NCBI RefSeq assembly: GCF_900102145.1
Contig: NZ_FNBC01000017.1
Location: 1 to 50,929 of the forward strand
From: Thermus arciformis
GTDB lineage: Bacteria > Deinococcota > Deinococci > Deinococcales > Thermaceae
Reading direction: 5' to 3'
DNA: 50,929 bases
In this document: piece by piece, positions 6,971-14,522 of the stretch
Layout of the letters: each line of letters starts with the position of its first letter
How positions within the stretch are numbered: position 1 is the first letter of the stretch
Notes under the pieces: model-generated
What the model was told of the DNA's origin: nothing
Database searches by the model: none
Seen by the model: only the letters and a program-made list of their open reading frames with translations
Made by a program: the position numbers and the translations under genes

Positions 6971-8613
6971 AGGAGCACCACCCCCAGGACCACCACCAGG
7001 GTTAGAAGCTGGAGGAGGAGGTAAAAGTGCAGGCTTCCCGACTGCAGGGTTTGGACCAGGCGCGCGAACCGGGAGTAGGCCTTCCCCAGCTGGCGGTAGA
7101 CCCCCGCCAGGGGCTCTTCCAGCCTCGGCCTCTCCCCCACCTCGAGGCGCAGAAAGGGAAAGAGGCGCAGGGCGGGCTCCGAGAAGCCCAGGCCGTTCGG
7201 CTGCATCCTGGGGCTCAAGCGGGGAAAGCCGCAGTCCCAGGTGCCATAGGCCCGGTGGGGCCTCCGGGCAAGCCAGCGAACCAAGCCCAGGGTCAGGAAG
7301 AGGAGGGGAAAAACCCCCCAGTTGGGGTACACCTCCTGGGCCAAAGGCTTCAAGAAAAAGTCCGGTAGCAGGCTCAAAGCCCCCAGGGGAACCGCCAGCG
7401 CCAAAAGCCCCCCGCGCATCCCCGGGCTAAGCTCCGGGCGCACCTCCGCCCGCGCCGCCCCCAGGAAGGCCAGGCCGAAGAGGCGGACGTAGAAGTAGAG
7501 GGCGAGCGCCCCCACCAAAGCCAAGGCCCCGACGCCCAGAACCAGGAAACCGGAAGCGGCGAAAAGGCCTTGGTACAGGGCCCACTCCGCCACGAAGACC
7601 GCCCCCGGAGGTAGCCCCGCCCCCACCGCCACCCCCAACAGCCAAAGGCTCCCCAGAAAGGGCTCCTGCCGCCAAAGCCCCCCCAAGCGGGAGAGCCGCC
7701 GCTCGGCCAAGGCCCCCGAGCCCAGGAAGAGGAGGCCCTTGAAGAGGGCATGCCCCACCTGGTGCAGGAAGAAGGCCGCCAGGAAGAGGGGGGCCCCCGT
7801 GAGGAAGTACCCCCCCAAGGCGGCCAGCATCAGGCCCAGGTTCTCCACGCTGGAGTACGCCAGGGCCCCCTTCAGGTCCTCCTCCCCCAGCCCCCGCACC
7901 AGGGCGTACACCGCCCCCAGGAACCCGAGCAAGGCCAAGGCCAGGCCCACCCACCCCGGGGGCGGACCGAACCAGGCCTGGGCCTGGTAGAGGCCGTACA
8001 GGCCCAGCTTGGTCATGGCCCCGGAGAGGAGGGCGGAGACCGGGCTGATGGCCACGGGGTGGGCCAAAGGAAGCCAAAGGTGGAAGGGGAAGAGGGCCGC
8101 CTTCACGCCGAAGCCCAGCAGGAGGCCCGCCCAGACCCAGTCCGGGCCCAGGTGCCCCTGGCCCAGGAAGGCCAGGTAAAGCCCGGCCCCCGAGAGCCGG
8201 CTCGCCAGGAAAAAGGCCCTGGCCCCCTCCTGGGCCTTAGGCCCTTCCAGGGCCACCAGGAGGTAGCCCAAAAGGGCCATCCCCTCCCAAAGGAAGAGGA
8301 AGGCGAACCCCGGGGGCGCCAGGGAAACCCCGGCCATGGCCAGGAGGAAAAGGGGCACGATCCCGGCGTAGGCCCTGGCCTCCTTGGGGTGGTGGGCCAG
8401 GTAGTCCGGGAGGTAGGGGGCAAGGCCGAGGGTCAAAAGCCCCAAGAGCATCAGAAAGAAGCCGCTGGCGCTGGCCTCTCCCCCCCACAGGGCCCCGCCC
8501 CCCAGGAGGAACCCCAGGCCGCCCGCCCCCAAGAGCCAGGGGTACGCCCTCCCCCTCCCCGCCAAGGCGGAGGCCCCCACGAGGAGGAAGGCGGCCAGGA
8601 GGGGCCAGCTCAC
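6967..8613 (-). CDS. HyfB/NuoL-like proton-translocating membrane subunit
   Basis: This 548-residue polytopic antiporter-like subunit keeps Glu110 in FLFLWEGMALLGYLLV, Lys171 in LGFGVKAALFPFHLWLP, His185 and Lys202, as in active proton channels. The C-terminal part contains the HyfB signature YGTWDCGFPRLSPRMQPNGL and ends with a hydrophobic helix. No long NuoL-type lateral helix is evident. It is the first structural gene of the operon, overlapping the stop of the ArsR-type gene by 4 bp. Together with the HyfF-like protein it gives two candidate pumping modules. Confidence 0.87.
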   Translation of the reverse strand: MSWPLLAAFLLVGASALAGRGRAYPWLLGAGGLGFLLGGGALWGGEASASGFFLMLLGLLTLGLAPYLPDYLAHHPKEARAYAGIVPLFLLAMAGVSLAPPGFAFLFLWEGMALLGYLLVALEGPKAQEGARAFFLASRLSGAGLYLAFLGQGHLGPDWVWAGLLLGFGVKAALFPFHLWLPLAHPVAISPVSALLSGAMTKLGLYGLYQAQAWFGPPPGWVGLALALLGFLGAVYALVRGLGEEDLKGALAYSSVENLGLMLAALGGYFLTGAPLFLAAFFLHQVGHALFKGLLFLGSGALAERRLSRLGGLWRQEPFLGSLWLLGVAVGAGLPPGAVFVAEWALYQGLFAASGFLVLGVGALALVGALALYFYVRLFGLAFLGAARAEVRPELSPGMRGGLLALAVPLGALSLLPDFFLKPLAQEVYPNWGVFPLLFLTLGLVRWLARRPHRAYGTWDCGFPRLSPRMQPNGLGFSEPALRLFPFLRLEVGERPRLEEPLAGVYRQLGKAYSRFARLVQTLQSGSLHFYLLLQLLTLVVVLGVVLL

Positions 8614-8939
8614 GCCTCCTCCTTCAGGGCCTCGAGGCGGCCCCGCTCCGCCTCGAGGTGCCGCTCAAAGATCCGCCGGCCCAGGTCCAAGAAGGCGTAG
8701 ACCTCCGGGTCGCGGGTGCGGTAGTAGACCATCTGCCCCTCCCGCCTGGCCTCCACCAGCCCACGCTCCCTTAACAGGGAAAGCTGCCGGGAAAGCCCCG
8801 ACTGCTCGGCCCCGAGTTCCCGCTGCAGCGAGGAGACCGACTTCTCCCCTTCCCGGAGGGCGTCCAAGATGGCCAGGCGCAGGGGGTGGGCCAAGGCCTT
8901 GAAGAACTCGGCCTTGTACCGGTGGAGGGCGCTAGGCAT
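8610..8939 (-). CDS. ArsR/SmtB-family transcriptional regulator
   Basis: This 109-residue winged-helix protein shows FFKALAHPLRLAILDALREG, then the recognition helix region GAEQSGLSRQLSLLRERGL, then the wing VEARREGQMVYYRTRDP. It has no Cys at the alpha-3 metal site (LQRELGAEQ instead of ELCVCDL) and no cysteine elsewhere, so classical thiolate metal sensing is unlikely. The ATG at 8939 has an AGGAGG 5 bp upstream; the longer open frame to 9026 is not needed. As first gene of the hydrogenase-like operon it is the obvious candidate regulator of that operon. Confidence 0.87.
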   Translation of the reverse strand: MPSALHRYKAEFFKALAHPLRLAILDALREGEKSVSSLQRELGAEQSGLSRQLSLLRERGLVEARREGQMVYYRTRDPEVYAFLDLGRRIFERHLEAERGRLEALKEEA

Positions 8940-8956
8940 ATATCCTCCTGTGACCA

Positions 8957-8966
8957 TATGCGCATA
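8957..8966. promoter_or_regulatory. Palindrome TATGCGCATA upstream of the ArsR-type gene
   Basis: A perfect 10-bp palindrome lies 18 bp upstream of the ArsR start codon, in a local AT-rich island with further ATATG repeats at 8956-8960 and 8971-8975. ArsR/SmtB proteins bind AT-rich imperfect palindromes over their own promoters, so autoregulation is a reasonable inference. No clear -35 box was found. Confidence 0.45.
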
Positions 8967-9046
8967 GCCACATATCTCCACCCTACGCGGCCCCGCCCCG
9001 CCCGTCAACCCCGGAGGTGGTATCATGGCCCGCCGATGGTCTAGCC

Positions 9047-9907
9047 ATGGCCCCCCTCCGCTACGCCCTCCGCTACACGGCCCAAGGCCTCGAGGAGGTC
9101 CTCCTCCCCCTGCCCCAAACCCTCCCGGGGCAGGAGGTGGGGGAGGTCTCCCTCTCCCATAAGCCCCTGGAGGTCTACGAGGCCCAAGGCAACCTCCTCG
9201 CCCGCTTCGCCCTGGAGGAAGGGGAGGCCTTGGAGGTCCGCTTCCGCCTCCGCACCACCCCCCTTCAGGCCAAGCCCTCTTGGCGGGAGGCCCTCCTCCG
9301 GGAACCCCCGGAGGCCTGGCCCGGGATCCTGGCCCACCGGGGCCACCGGGTGGAAAGGGCTCTGGGCTTCCTTCTCTCCGGCAGGCCCCATGCCTGGTTT
9401 CTGGTGGACGGCCTTCCCCTAGACCCTCTCCTCTTCCAGGCCCTCGGGGAAAACCCCGCCCTCCTCCTTCCCCTAGGGGTAGCCCCCGACCCCAGGGGCT
9501 ACCTAGGAGGGCACGAGGGGAAAAGGCTCCTCCTCTTCAAAACCCCCTGGCCCGGGGAAGAGGAACCCCTCCGGCAGAGCCTCCGGCCCCTGGGCCTGGA
9601 CCCCTTGCCCGCCCTGCGCGGTCTCGCCTTGGCCAGCCTGGGGCTTTCCGCGCTGGGCCTGGCCACCGGACCCTGGCCTTATCTCCCCTACCTGGGCCTT
9701 CTCGCCTTCAGGCAAGGGCCAGCCCTAAAAGACCTCTTCAGGCGAAGCCCCCGCCACGCCCTGGAAAGCCTCCTCTTCCACGCCTTCGCCCTTTCCGTGA
9801 CCACAGACCCCAGGCCGGAGCTCGGCCTGGGGTACCTGGGCCTTTTCTTCTGGAATCGGCTTAGGCCTTTTTCCTCAGCTCCTCGAGGATCTCCCGAAGA
9901 AGCTTGA
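9047..9907 (+). CDS. Protein of unknown function, 286 residues
   Basis: I do not recognise this protein. The N-terminal half (APLRYALRYTAQGLEE..., about residues 1-180) is soluble-looking and rich in Leu, Glu and Pro. The C-terminal third has hydrophobic segments (GLALASLGLSALGLA and WPYLPYLGLLAF, about 195-230) that could be one or two membrane helices. A GTG at 9017 would add ten residues. I prefer the ATG at 9047, because TATCAT at 9021-9026 may be a -10 box. It is divergent from the ArsR-type regulator and its end overlaps the end of mscL by 47 bp. Confidence 0.65.
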   Translation: MAPLRYALRYTAQGLEEVLLPLPQTLPGQEVGEVSLSHKPLEVYEAQGNLLARFALEEGEALEVRFRLRTTPLQAKPSWREALLREPPEAWPGILAHRGHRVERALGFLLSGRPHAWFLVDGLPLDPLLFQALGENPALLLPLGVAPDPRGYLGGHEGKRLLLFKTPWPGEEEPLRQSLRPLGLDPLPALRGLALASLGLSALGLATGPWPYLPYLGLLAFRQGPALKDLFRRSPRHALESLLFHAFALSVTTDPRPELGLGYLGLFFWNRLRPFSSAPRGSPEEA

Positions 9908-10241
9908 CCTCCTCAGGGGGCTCAGGAGGCGCAGAAGGAGCCTCCTCGGCCTTTTTCTGCAGGCGGCTCTGCATGGTCTGCATGGGAACCACCACCAGGA
10001 AATACACCGCCGTGCCCACGATCAGGAAGTTGATCAAGGCGTTTAAGAATTTGCCCAAGGCGATGGGCCCCAGCTTGATGCTGGAAAAGTCCGGAGCCCC
10101 TCCAAGGGCGCCGATGAGGGGTGTGATGACGTCCGCCACCAGGCTATTCACCACCTGGTTGAAAGCGGTGCCCACCACCACGGCCACCGCCAAATCCACC
10201 ACGTTCCCCCGCATCAAAAAGTCGCGCAACCCCTTCAACAT
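9861..10241 (-). CDS. mscL: Large-conductance mechanosensitive channel MscL
   Basis: This 126-residue MscL opens under membrane tension and releases solutes during osmotic downshock. It has the N-terminal amphipathic helix MLKGLRDFLMRGNVVDLAVAVVVG, first transmembrane helix, a short periplasmic loop and second helix (FLNALINFLIVGTAVYFLVV), then a cytoplasmic helix ending in KLLREILEELRKK. The ATG at 10241 is preceded by a GGAGG; the frame is open to 10319 but family members begin at MLKG. It is convergent with the preceding unknown gene, with a 47-bp overlap of coding ends. Confidence 0.93.
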   Translation of the reverse strand: MLKGLRDFLMRGNVVDLAVAVVVGTAFNQVVNSLVADVITPLIGALGGAPDFSSIKLGPIALGKFLNALINFLIVGTAVYFLVVVPMQTMQSRLQKKAEEAPSAPPEPPEEVKLLREILEELRKKA

Positions 10242-10320
10242 AAGTTGACCTCCTTCACTGGAAAAACTGAACCCTAAACCGGGCAAGCTCAACCTAGCAA
10301 AACCCAAAAGAAAAATCAAG

Positions 10321-10366
10321 TGGCGGGCCCGGAGGGATTCGAACCCCCGACCTACCGCTTAGAAGG
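10321..10366 (-). repeat. attL: 46-bp copy of the tRNA-Arg(TCT) 3' end
   Basis: These 46 bp are identical to 17218-17263, the 3' half of the intact tRNA-Arg(TCT) gene including the CCA. Homology stops abruptly on both sides (G versus C before it, A versus C after it). This is the displaced host end left by site-specific integration. Confidence 0.9.
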
Positions 10367-10410
10367 AGGCGAAGGGCCATAACTTAGGCTAACCTAGAGT
10401 TGACGAAATG

Positions 10411-10425
10411 CCCGTTCTGAACGGG
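10411..10425 (+). repeat. Short hairpin CCCGTT-CTG-AACGGG
   Basis: A 6-bp perfect stem with a CTG loop is followed by GGTTTTGG. It lies between attL and the arm-type repeats. It could be a weak terminator or a protein-binding site; the sequence alone does not decide. Confidence 0.4.
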
Positions 10426-10464
10426 GGTTTTGGCCGATAGCATAACCCTGGATTACTTCCGGTT

Positions 10465-10508
10465 AGGGGTCAGTTTTGGGGGTCAATGGGGGTCAGGTTT
10501 GGGGGTCA
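10465..10508 (+). repeat. Left cluster of (A/G)GGGGTCA repeats (arm-type sites)
   Basis: There are four copies: 10465-10472 (AGGGGTCA) and GGGGGTCA at 10478-10485, 10488-10495 and 10501-10508. Start-to-start steps are 13, 10 and 13 bp. Matching copies occur just inside the right end (17080-17168). Such end-specific repeats fit integrase or excisionase arm sites. Confidence 0.7.
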
Positions 10509-10523
10509 ACCCGTGAAGCCATT

Positions 10524-10560
10524 CCACGAAAAGAACCCTTTGTAAGAAAGGGTTTCGTGG
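10524..10560. repeat. Inverted repeat CCACGAAA ... TTTCGTGG
   Basis: An 8-bp perfect outer stem (10524-10531 with 10553-10560) has an inner CCCTT/AAGGG pairing. It lies upstream of the first element gene. It may be a terminator or an operator. Confidence 0.5.
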
Positions 10561-10575
10561 GGTGATGCCAGGGTG

Positions 10576-10604
10576 TTGCGAGTGCAGAGGAGGTATGCTA
10601 TCCT
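10576..10604 (+). promoter_or_regulatory. Promoter TTGCGA-N17-TATCCT for the first element gene
   Basis: The -35 box TTGCGA (10576-10581) is separated by exactly 17 bp from the -10 box TATCCT (10599-10604). The ATG at 10614 lies 9 bases after the -10 box, so the transcript should be leaderless or nearly so. The GAGGAGG at 10587-10593 lies upstream of the expected transcript start and so is not a ribosome site here. Confidence 0.65.
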
Positions 10605-10613
10605 ACGGCCAAG

Positions 10614-11252
10614 ATGCAAGAAGCTCTCACGGCCAAGCTACAGCACTTCGCCCAAAGCGAAGCCGTGAGGAGCCTTCAGGCCGTTGTTGACGGCCTTCAG
10701 ACCGCCACCTGGACCCTTCCCCAGGTCCCCCAGGAAACCTTAAGGAACCTTAACGAGGCGGTGGAAACCGCTAGGAGGACTCTACGCCAGACGTTTGAGG
10801 CGGTGGCCCCCCTGGCCGAAGCGGCGGGGGCTGTAATCAAAAGCCTGCAAGATGCGCGGGATAACCTTCTTGGGGCGTTAAGACCCCTGTGGGACTACTT
10901 CGCTTTAGTGAAGCGGCACCTTGCCCAAGGTGCTTTCTTCAGGGGTAGGGTCGCCAAGCGCGGGAGGGTGCGGCTTCGCTTCCGGAGGTTGGCCCATGAG
11001 CGGGTGCTTAAACTCTTTTTCGTTTACCTGCTGAGGTTAAGGCGCGGGAGGAGCCTTAGCGAAGCGCTTAAAATGGCGCTTAAAGCCCTGACCGCGCTCC
11101 TTGCCTTGGCCCTAGACCTCATCCGCCTGACTCACGAACCCCAGAAGACCCTTCCCGAAAGCCTCAAGGAAAGGCCACCCCCTAAAGACCCCACGCAAAA
11201 CCTGACCAAAAGTTTGGTCATCGCCCCCGTTGCCCCGCCCCTGGCGGCCTAA
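10614..11252 (+). CDS. Unknown element protein with coiled coil, basic and hydrophobic parts
   Basis: I do not recognise this 212-residue protein. Residues 1-105 are helical and heptad-rich (ETLRNLNEAVETARRTLRQTF). Residues 105-125 are strongly basic (FFRGRVAKRGRVRLRFRR). Two hydrophobic amphipathic helices follow (VLKLFFVYLLRL, ALTALLALALDLIRL) and then a Pro-rich tail. Codon use is less extreme at third positions than in the chromosomal genes, with more T- and A-ending codons. It has its own promoter, unlike the replication genes, and is the only candidate cargo or maintenance gene at this end. Confidence 0.65.
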   Translation: MQEALTAKLQHFAQSEAVRSLQAVVDGLQTATWTLPQVPQETLRNLNEAVETARRTLRQTFEAVAPLAEAAGAVIKSLQDARDNLLGALRPLWDYFALVKRHLAQGAFFRGRVAKRGRVRLRFRRLAHERVLKLFFVYLLRLRRGRSLSEALKMALKALTALLALALDLIRLTHEPQKTLPESLKERPPPKDPTQNLTKSLVIAPVAPPLAA

Positions 11253-11333
11253 GGCCGTAGGCTCACGGCTTTAGGCTTCCAGGCCGCCCAAGAGGGTGCC
11301 CCACCCTTGGGCCGGAAAAGGCGGGGCAAAAAC

Positions 11334-11540
11334 ATGCGGAAGCTTGGCCTTAGCGTTCGCGAAGCGGCTGAAGCCCTTGGAGTCCATACAAACCACGTTT
11401 ATCGGTTGATTTGGCGCGGTGAACTGAAGGCGGCGCGCCTGGGGGGGCGCGTTATCATCCCCCGGCGGGAGCTTGAACGCCTTCTAGGCGGCCCGGTGGA
11501 CCTGGAAGAAGAGGCCCCCGAGGAGGCCCGGGGGCGGTAA
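11334..11540 (+). CDS. Excisionase-like helix-turn-helix protein
   Basis: This 68-residue protein shows the compact HTH_17/excisionase fold: LSVREAAEALGVHTNHVYRLIWRGELKAARLGGRVIIPRRELERLL. The helix-turn-helix is AAEALGVHTNHVYRLI and the wing is KAARLGGRVII. A TTG at 11307 would add nine basic residues; I chose the ATG at 11334. In an integrative element it may direct excision with the integrase or control the replication genes that follow. Confidence 0.8.
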   Translation: MRKLGLSVREAAEALGVHTNHVYRLIWRGELKAARLGGRVIIPRRELERLLGGPVDLEEEAPEEARGR

Positions 11541-11550
11541 GGAGGTGGCC

Positions 11551-11739
11551 ATGCGTGCCGTTGTGGTCATCATAACGCCCGAGGGGGCCAAAGAGGAAAC
11601 CGCCATCTTGCTAGACGCTTTTCAAGCTATCTTCCTGGCCCTTCCCTGGGGGGAGCGCATTGACGCCCGCAAGCGCATTGACCTCCTCATTGATGCGGCC
11701 CTGGCCCAGGAGGAGGAGGTGAGTAATGAGGCCGATTGA
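11551..11739 (+). CDS. Small unknown protein of the replication module
   Basis: This 62-residue protein (MRAVVVIITPEGAKEE...) starts at an ATG 5 bp after AAGGAGG (11539-11545). It is acidic, with a beta-strand-like beginning and a helical end. I recognise no family. It overlaps the primase-polymerase start by 14 bp, so it is probably translated together with it. Confidence 0.65.
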   Translation: MRAVVVIITPEGAKEETAILLDAFQAIFLALPWGERIDARKRIDLLIDAALAQEEEVSNEAD

Positions 11740-12613
11740 GCACGTCCTGGGCTACGCCCGTCTGGGCTACGCCGTCCTTCCCCTCCTCCCCGGGGAGAAG
11801 CGCCCCCACCCCCGGCTGGTGCCCCACGGGCTCAAGGAGGCCTCCCAGGACCCCGCCACCCTCGAGGCCTGGTGGCGGGCCTGCCCCGAGTGTGGGGTGG
11901 GGATTTTGGCCCCGGAGGGGGTCTTGGTCCTTGATGTGGACCAGGGGGAGGCCTGGGAGGCTCTACGCCGGGACTTCCCGGAGCTTGAGGCCGCCCCCCG
12001 GCAGAGGACCCCCAAGGGAGGCCGCCACGTCTTCCTCCGGCTTCCTGAAGGGGTGAGGCTTTCCGCCAGCGTGCGGGCCATCCCCGGGGTGGACCTCCGG
12101 GGCATGGGCCGGGCTTATGTGGTGGCCGCGCCTACCCGGCTGAAGGACGGGAGGGGGTACGCCTGGGAGGCGCCCCTGGTGGGGCCGGAGGAGCTTCCCC
12201 CGGTGCCCCGGGACCTCCTCTTGAAGCTCCTGCCCCCGCCGCCGCCTCCGAGGGAGGTTTGGACCCCGGTGGAAGGGGCTAGCCCTAAGCGCCTGCAGGC
12301 CCTTCTCCAGGCCTACTGCCACCGGGTAGCCCGGGCACCTGAGGGGACGCGGCACCTGACTTTGCTCAGGTACGGCCTGGCCGCCTACGGCCTGGTGGCC
12401 CACGGCCTCTCCCCCGAGGAGGCGGAAGCCGCCCTTCTGGAGGCCGCCCTGGCCTCGGGCCTGCCGGAGAGGGAGGCCCGGGAGGTGTTGCGCTGGGCCC
12501 GGGAGGTGGGGGAGGCCAAGCCTCTCCCCCTGGAGGCCTCCCCTCCTCTTCCTCCCCGCGTGCGCTGGGCCATGAACCGCCGGGCCCGGGTGAAGGGGGT
12601 GGGCCATGAGTGA
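11726..12613 (+). CDS. Bifunctional primase-polymerase (PrimPol) domain protein
   Basis: This 295-residue protein has an archaeo-eukaryotic primase-type PrimPol domain: GYAVLPLLPGEKRPHPRLVPHGLKEASQD near the N-terminus, the catalytic acidic motif GVLVLDVDQGEAWEAL near residue 67, GGRHVFLRLP near residue 98 and VDLRGMGRAYVVAAPT near residue 125. It should prime, and perhaps extend, DNA during element replication. The C-terminal 120 residues are helical (ASPKRLQALLQAYCHRVA...) and resemble primase C-terminal domains. It overlaps the following ATPase gene by 8 bp. Confidence 0.88.
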   Translation: MRPIEHVLGYARLGYAVLPLLPGEKRPHPRLVPHGLKEASQDPATLEAWWRACPECGVGILAPEGVLVLDVDQGEAWEALRRDFPELEAAPRQRTPKGGRHVFLRLPEGVRLSASVRAIPGVDLRGMGRAYVVAAPTRLKDGRGYAWEAPLVGPEELPPVPRDLLLKLLPPPPPPREVWTPVEGASPKRLQALLQAYCHRVARAPEGTRHLTLLRYGLAAYGLVAHGLSPEEAEAALLEAALASGLPEREAREVLRWAREVGEAKPLPLEASPPLPPRVRWAMNRRARVKGVGHE

Positions 12614-14522
12614 GGCCATCCGCGCCATCGTGGACGCCCTCACCCCGGAGAACTGGGGGCGGGTGCGGAAGGCCCTCTTTGAGGCCCTGGTGGAGGAGGG
12701 CCTGGACTCCGTGGAGGTGGAGGCGGTCCTGAAGGTGGCGGCCCGGAAGGTGGGGGCCACCCTGGAGGCCGTGCGCCAGGCCTGGCGGGACTACCTGGGC
12801 CCGGCCAAGAAGGAGGAGGCCACCGCCGCCAAGACCGCCGTGGACCTGGGCCTGGGGGAGGTGGTGGCCCTCTGGCACACCCCGAGCAAGGAGGCCTGGG
12901 CCACCCTCCCCAGGGACGGGCACGTGGAGCACCATCCCGTGCGGGGGCGGGAGTTTCGCGCCTGGCTTGCCGGGCTTCACTACGCCAAGGAGGGAAAGCC
13001 CCTCTACGCCCAAGCCATGCAGGACGCCCTGGCCGTCCTGGAGGCCAAGGCCCTCTACGAGGGGGAGGAGCACGAGGTGCACACGCGCCTGGCCGGGTGG
13101 GGGGGCAGGGTGTACCTGGACCTGGCCCGCCCGGACTGGCTGGTGGTGGAGGTGGGGCCCGAGGGGTGGCGCGTCATCCCCGCCCACGAGGCCCAGGTGC
13201 GCTTCCGCCGGGGGCGGCACCAGAAGCCCCTGCCCCTACCCGAGCGAGGGGGTAGCCTCGCCCCCCTCCTTGACCTCCTCCCCCTCCAGGAGCGCCGGGA
13301 CGCGGCCCTGGTCCTGGGGTGGCTGGTGGGGGCGCTTTCCCCGAGAGGCCCCTACCCCATCCTGGTCCTGGCCGGGGCCAAGGGGGCGGGGAAGAGCACC
13401 GCCGCCCGGCTCCTCAAGGCCCTGGTGGACCCCCAGGAGGCCCCCTTGCGGGCTGAGCCCAAGGACGTGGAGGCCCTGATGGTGGCGGCCAAGGCGTCCT
13501 GGGTCCTGGCCTACGACAACCTGAGCAAGGTGCCCACCTGGCTATCGGACGCCCTCTGCCGCCTCTCCACCGGAGGCGGGCTGGGCAAGCGGGAGCTTTA
13601 CACGGACTCCGAGGAGCACGTGCTGGAGGCGCAAAGGCCCGTCATCCTCACCGGGATAGGCTTCGGCCTCCTCCGGGACGACCTGGCCGACCGGGTGATG
13701 ATGGTCAACCTGGAGCGCTTGGAGGACGGGGCCCGGAGGCCTGAGCGGGAGCTTTGGGCGGCCTTTGAGCAGGCCCACCCCAAGGTCCTGGGTGCCCTCT
13801 TGGACGCCGTGGCCCTGGCCCTGAGGCGGTGGGAGGAGGTGCGGGCCGCCATGCCCTCCTTGCCCCGCCTGGCGGACTGGGCCATCTGGGCGGAGGCCGC
13901 CGCCCCCGCCCTGGGCCTCGAGGCCGGGGAAGTGGTGCAAGCCTTCTACGCGGTGCAGGCCGGGCTCAACCAGGACCTGCTGGACAACGACCCCGTGGCC
14001 CAGGCCATCCTCCTCCTCACCGCCGACTGGCCCGAGGGGCACCGGGCCGTCTACACCGCAAGCGAACTCCTCGCCGCCCTGGAGGGGGCCATGGGCCTCA
14101 AGGAGGCCCGGGTGAAGCCCGAGGGGTGGCCCCGCACCCCCGCCGGGCTGGGGAAGCACCTGCCCCGGGTGCAGACCGCCCTCCGGGGGGTGGGGGTCAA
14201 GGTGGAGGGGGTGCGGGACGCCCGGGTGAAGCGCCTCCTCTGGGTTTTAGAAAGGAGTGGGGAGCCATCCCCCGCAACCCCCGCAACACCCGCAAACGCC
14301 CTCCAGGACGCTACTCCCGAGCGCGGGAGGTGGGAAGCCCATCCCCCGCAAACCCCCGCCCATCCCCCGCAAACCCCCGCAACCCCCGCACATCCCCCGC
14401 GCGTGCTAAACGGCACCAGGACGCCGTTTGCGGGGGATGCGGGGGATGCGGGAGGTGTTGCCCCTCCTCTTTCTAAAACGGCCCGGGGGGAAGAGGAGGA
14501 CGAGGTGGAGGTGGAGCTGTGA
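12606..14522 (+). CDS. Helicase-like P-loop ATPase of the replication module
   Basis: This 638-residue protein has a Walker A motif GAKGAGKST near residue 260 and a following VLAYDNLSKVPTWLSD segment that can serve as Walker B/sensor region (YDN), as in phage and plasmid SF3-like or D5-like helicases. RPVILTGIGFGLLRDDLADRVMMV follows. The first 90 residues are helical. A Pro/Thr/Ala-rich linker (about 550-610) is encoded by CCCCCGCAA-type DNA repeats and ends in an acidic tail. With the upstream PrimPol it forms a primase-helicase pair. The next gene starts at an overlapping GTGA. Confidence 0.8.
   Translation: MSEAIRAIVDALTPENWGRVRKALFEALVEEGLDSVEVEAVLKVAARKVGATLEAVRQAWRDYLGPAKKEEATAAKTAVDLGLGEVVALWHTPSKEAWATLPRDGHVEHHPVRGREFRAWLAGLHYAKEGKPLYAQAMQDALAVLEAKALYEGEEHEVHTRLAGWGGRVYLDLARPDWLVVEVGPEGWRVIPAHEAQVRFRRGRHQKPLPLPERGGSLAPLLDLLPLQERRDAALVLGWLVGALSPRGPYPILVLAGAKGAGKSTAARLLKALVDPQEAPLRAEPKDVEALMVAAKASWVLAYDNLSKVPTWLSDALCRLSTGGGLGKRELYTDSEEHVLEAQRPVILTGIGFGLLRDDLADRVMMVNLERLEDGARRPERELWAAFEQAHPKVLGALLDAVALALRRWEEVRAAMPSLPRLADWAIWAEAAAPALGLEAGEVVQAFYAVQAGLNQDLLDNDPVAQAILLLTADWPEGHRAVYTASELLAALEGAMGLKEARVKPEGWPRTPAGLGKHLPRVQTALRGVGVKVEGVRDARVKRLLWVLERSGEPSPATPATPANALQDATPERGRWEAHPPQTPAHPPQTPATPAHPPRVLNGTRTPFAGDAGDAGGVAPPLSKTARGEEEDEVEVEL
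14265..14455. repeat. CCCCCGCAA / ATCCCCCGC repeats with inverted copy: candidate origin
   Basis: Within the ATPase gene, CCCCGCAA-type units recur (14268-14300 and 14340-14402), several as CATCCCCCGC. The opposite orientation GCGGGGGATG appears twice after 14427. Between them is a perfect inverted repeat AAACGGC / GCCGTTT (14407-14413 with 14422-14428). The block can form a large cruciform and resembles an iteron array. Confidence 0.55.

Noticed and set aside
2848-8613. Calling the operon formate hydrogenlyase or hydrogenase 4
   Set aside because: All Ni-Fe ligand cysteines are missing in the large subunit and no formate dehydrogenase or maturation genes are near.
14265-14402. CRISPR array
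   Set aside because: Units are short, irregular C-rich repeats without unique spacers and lie inside a coding frame.
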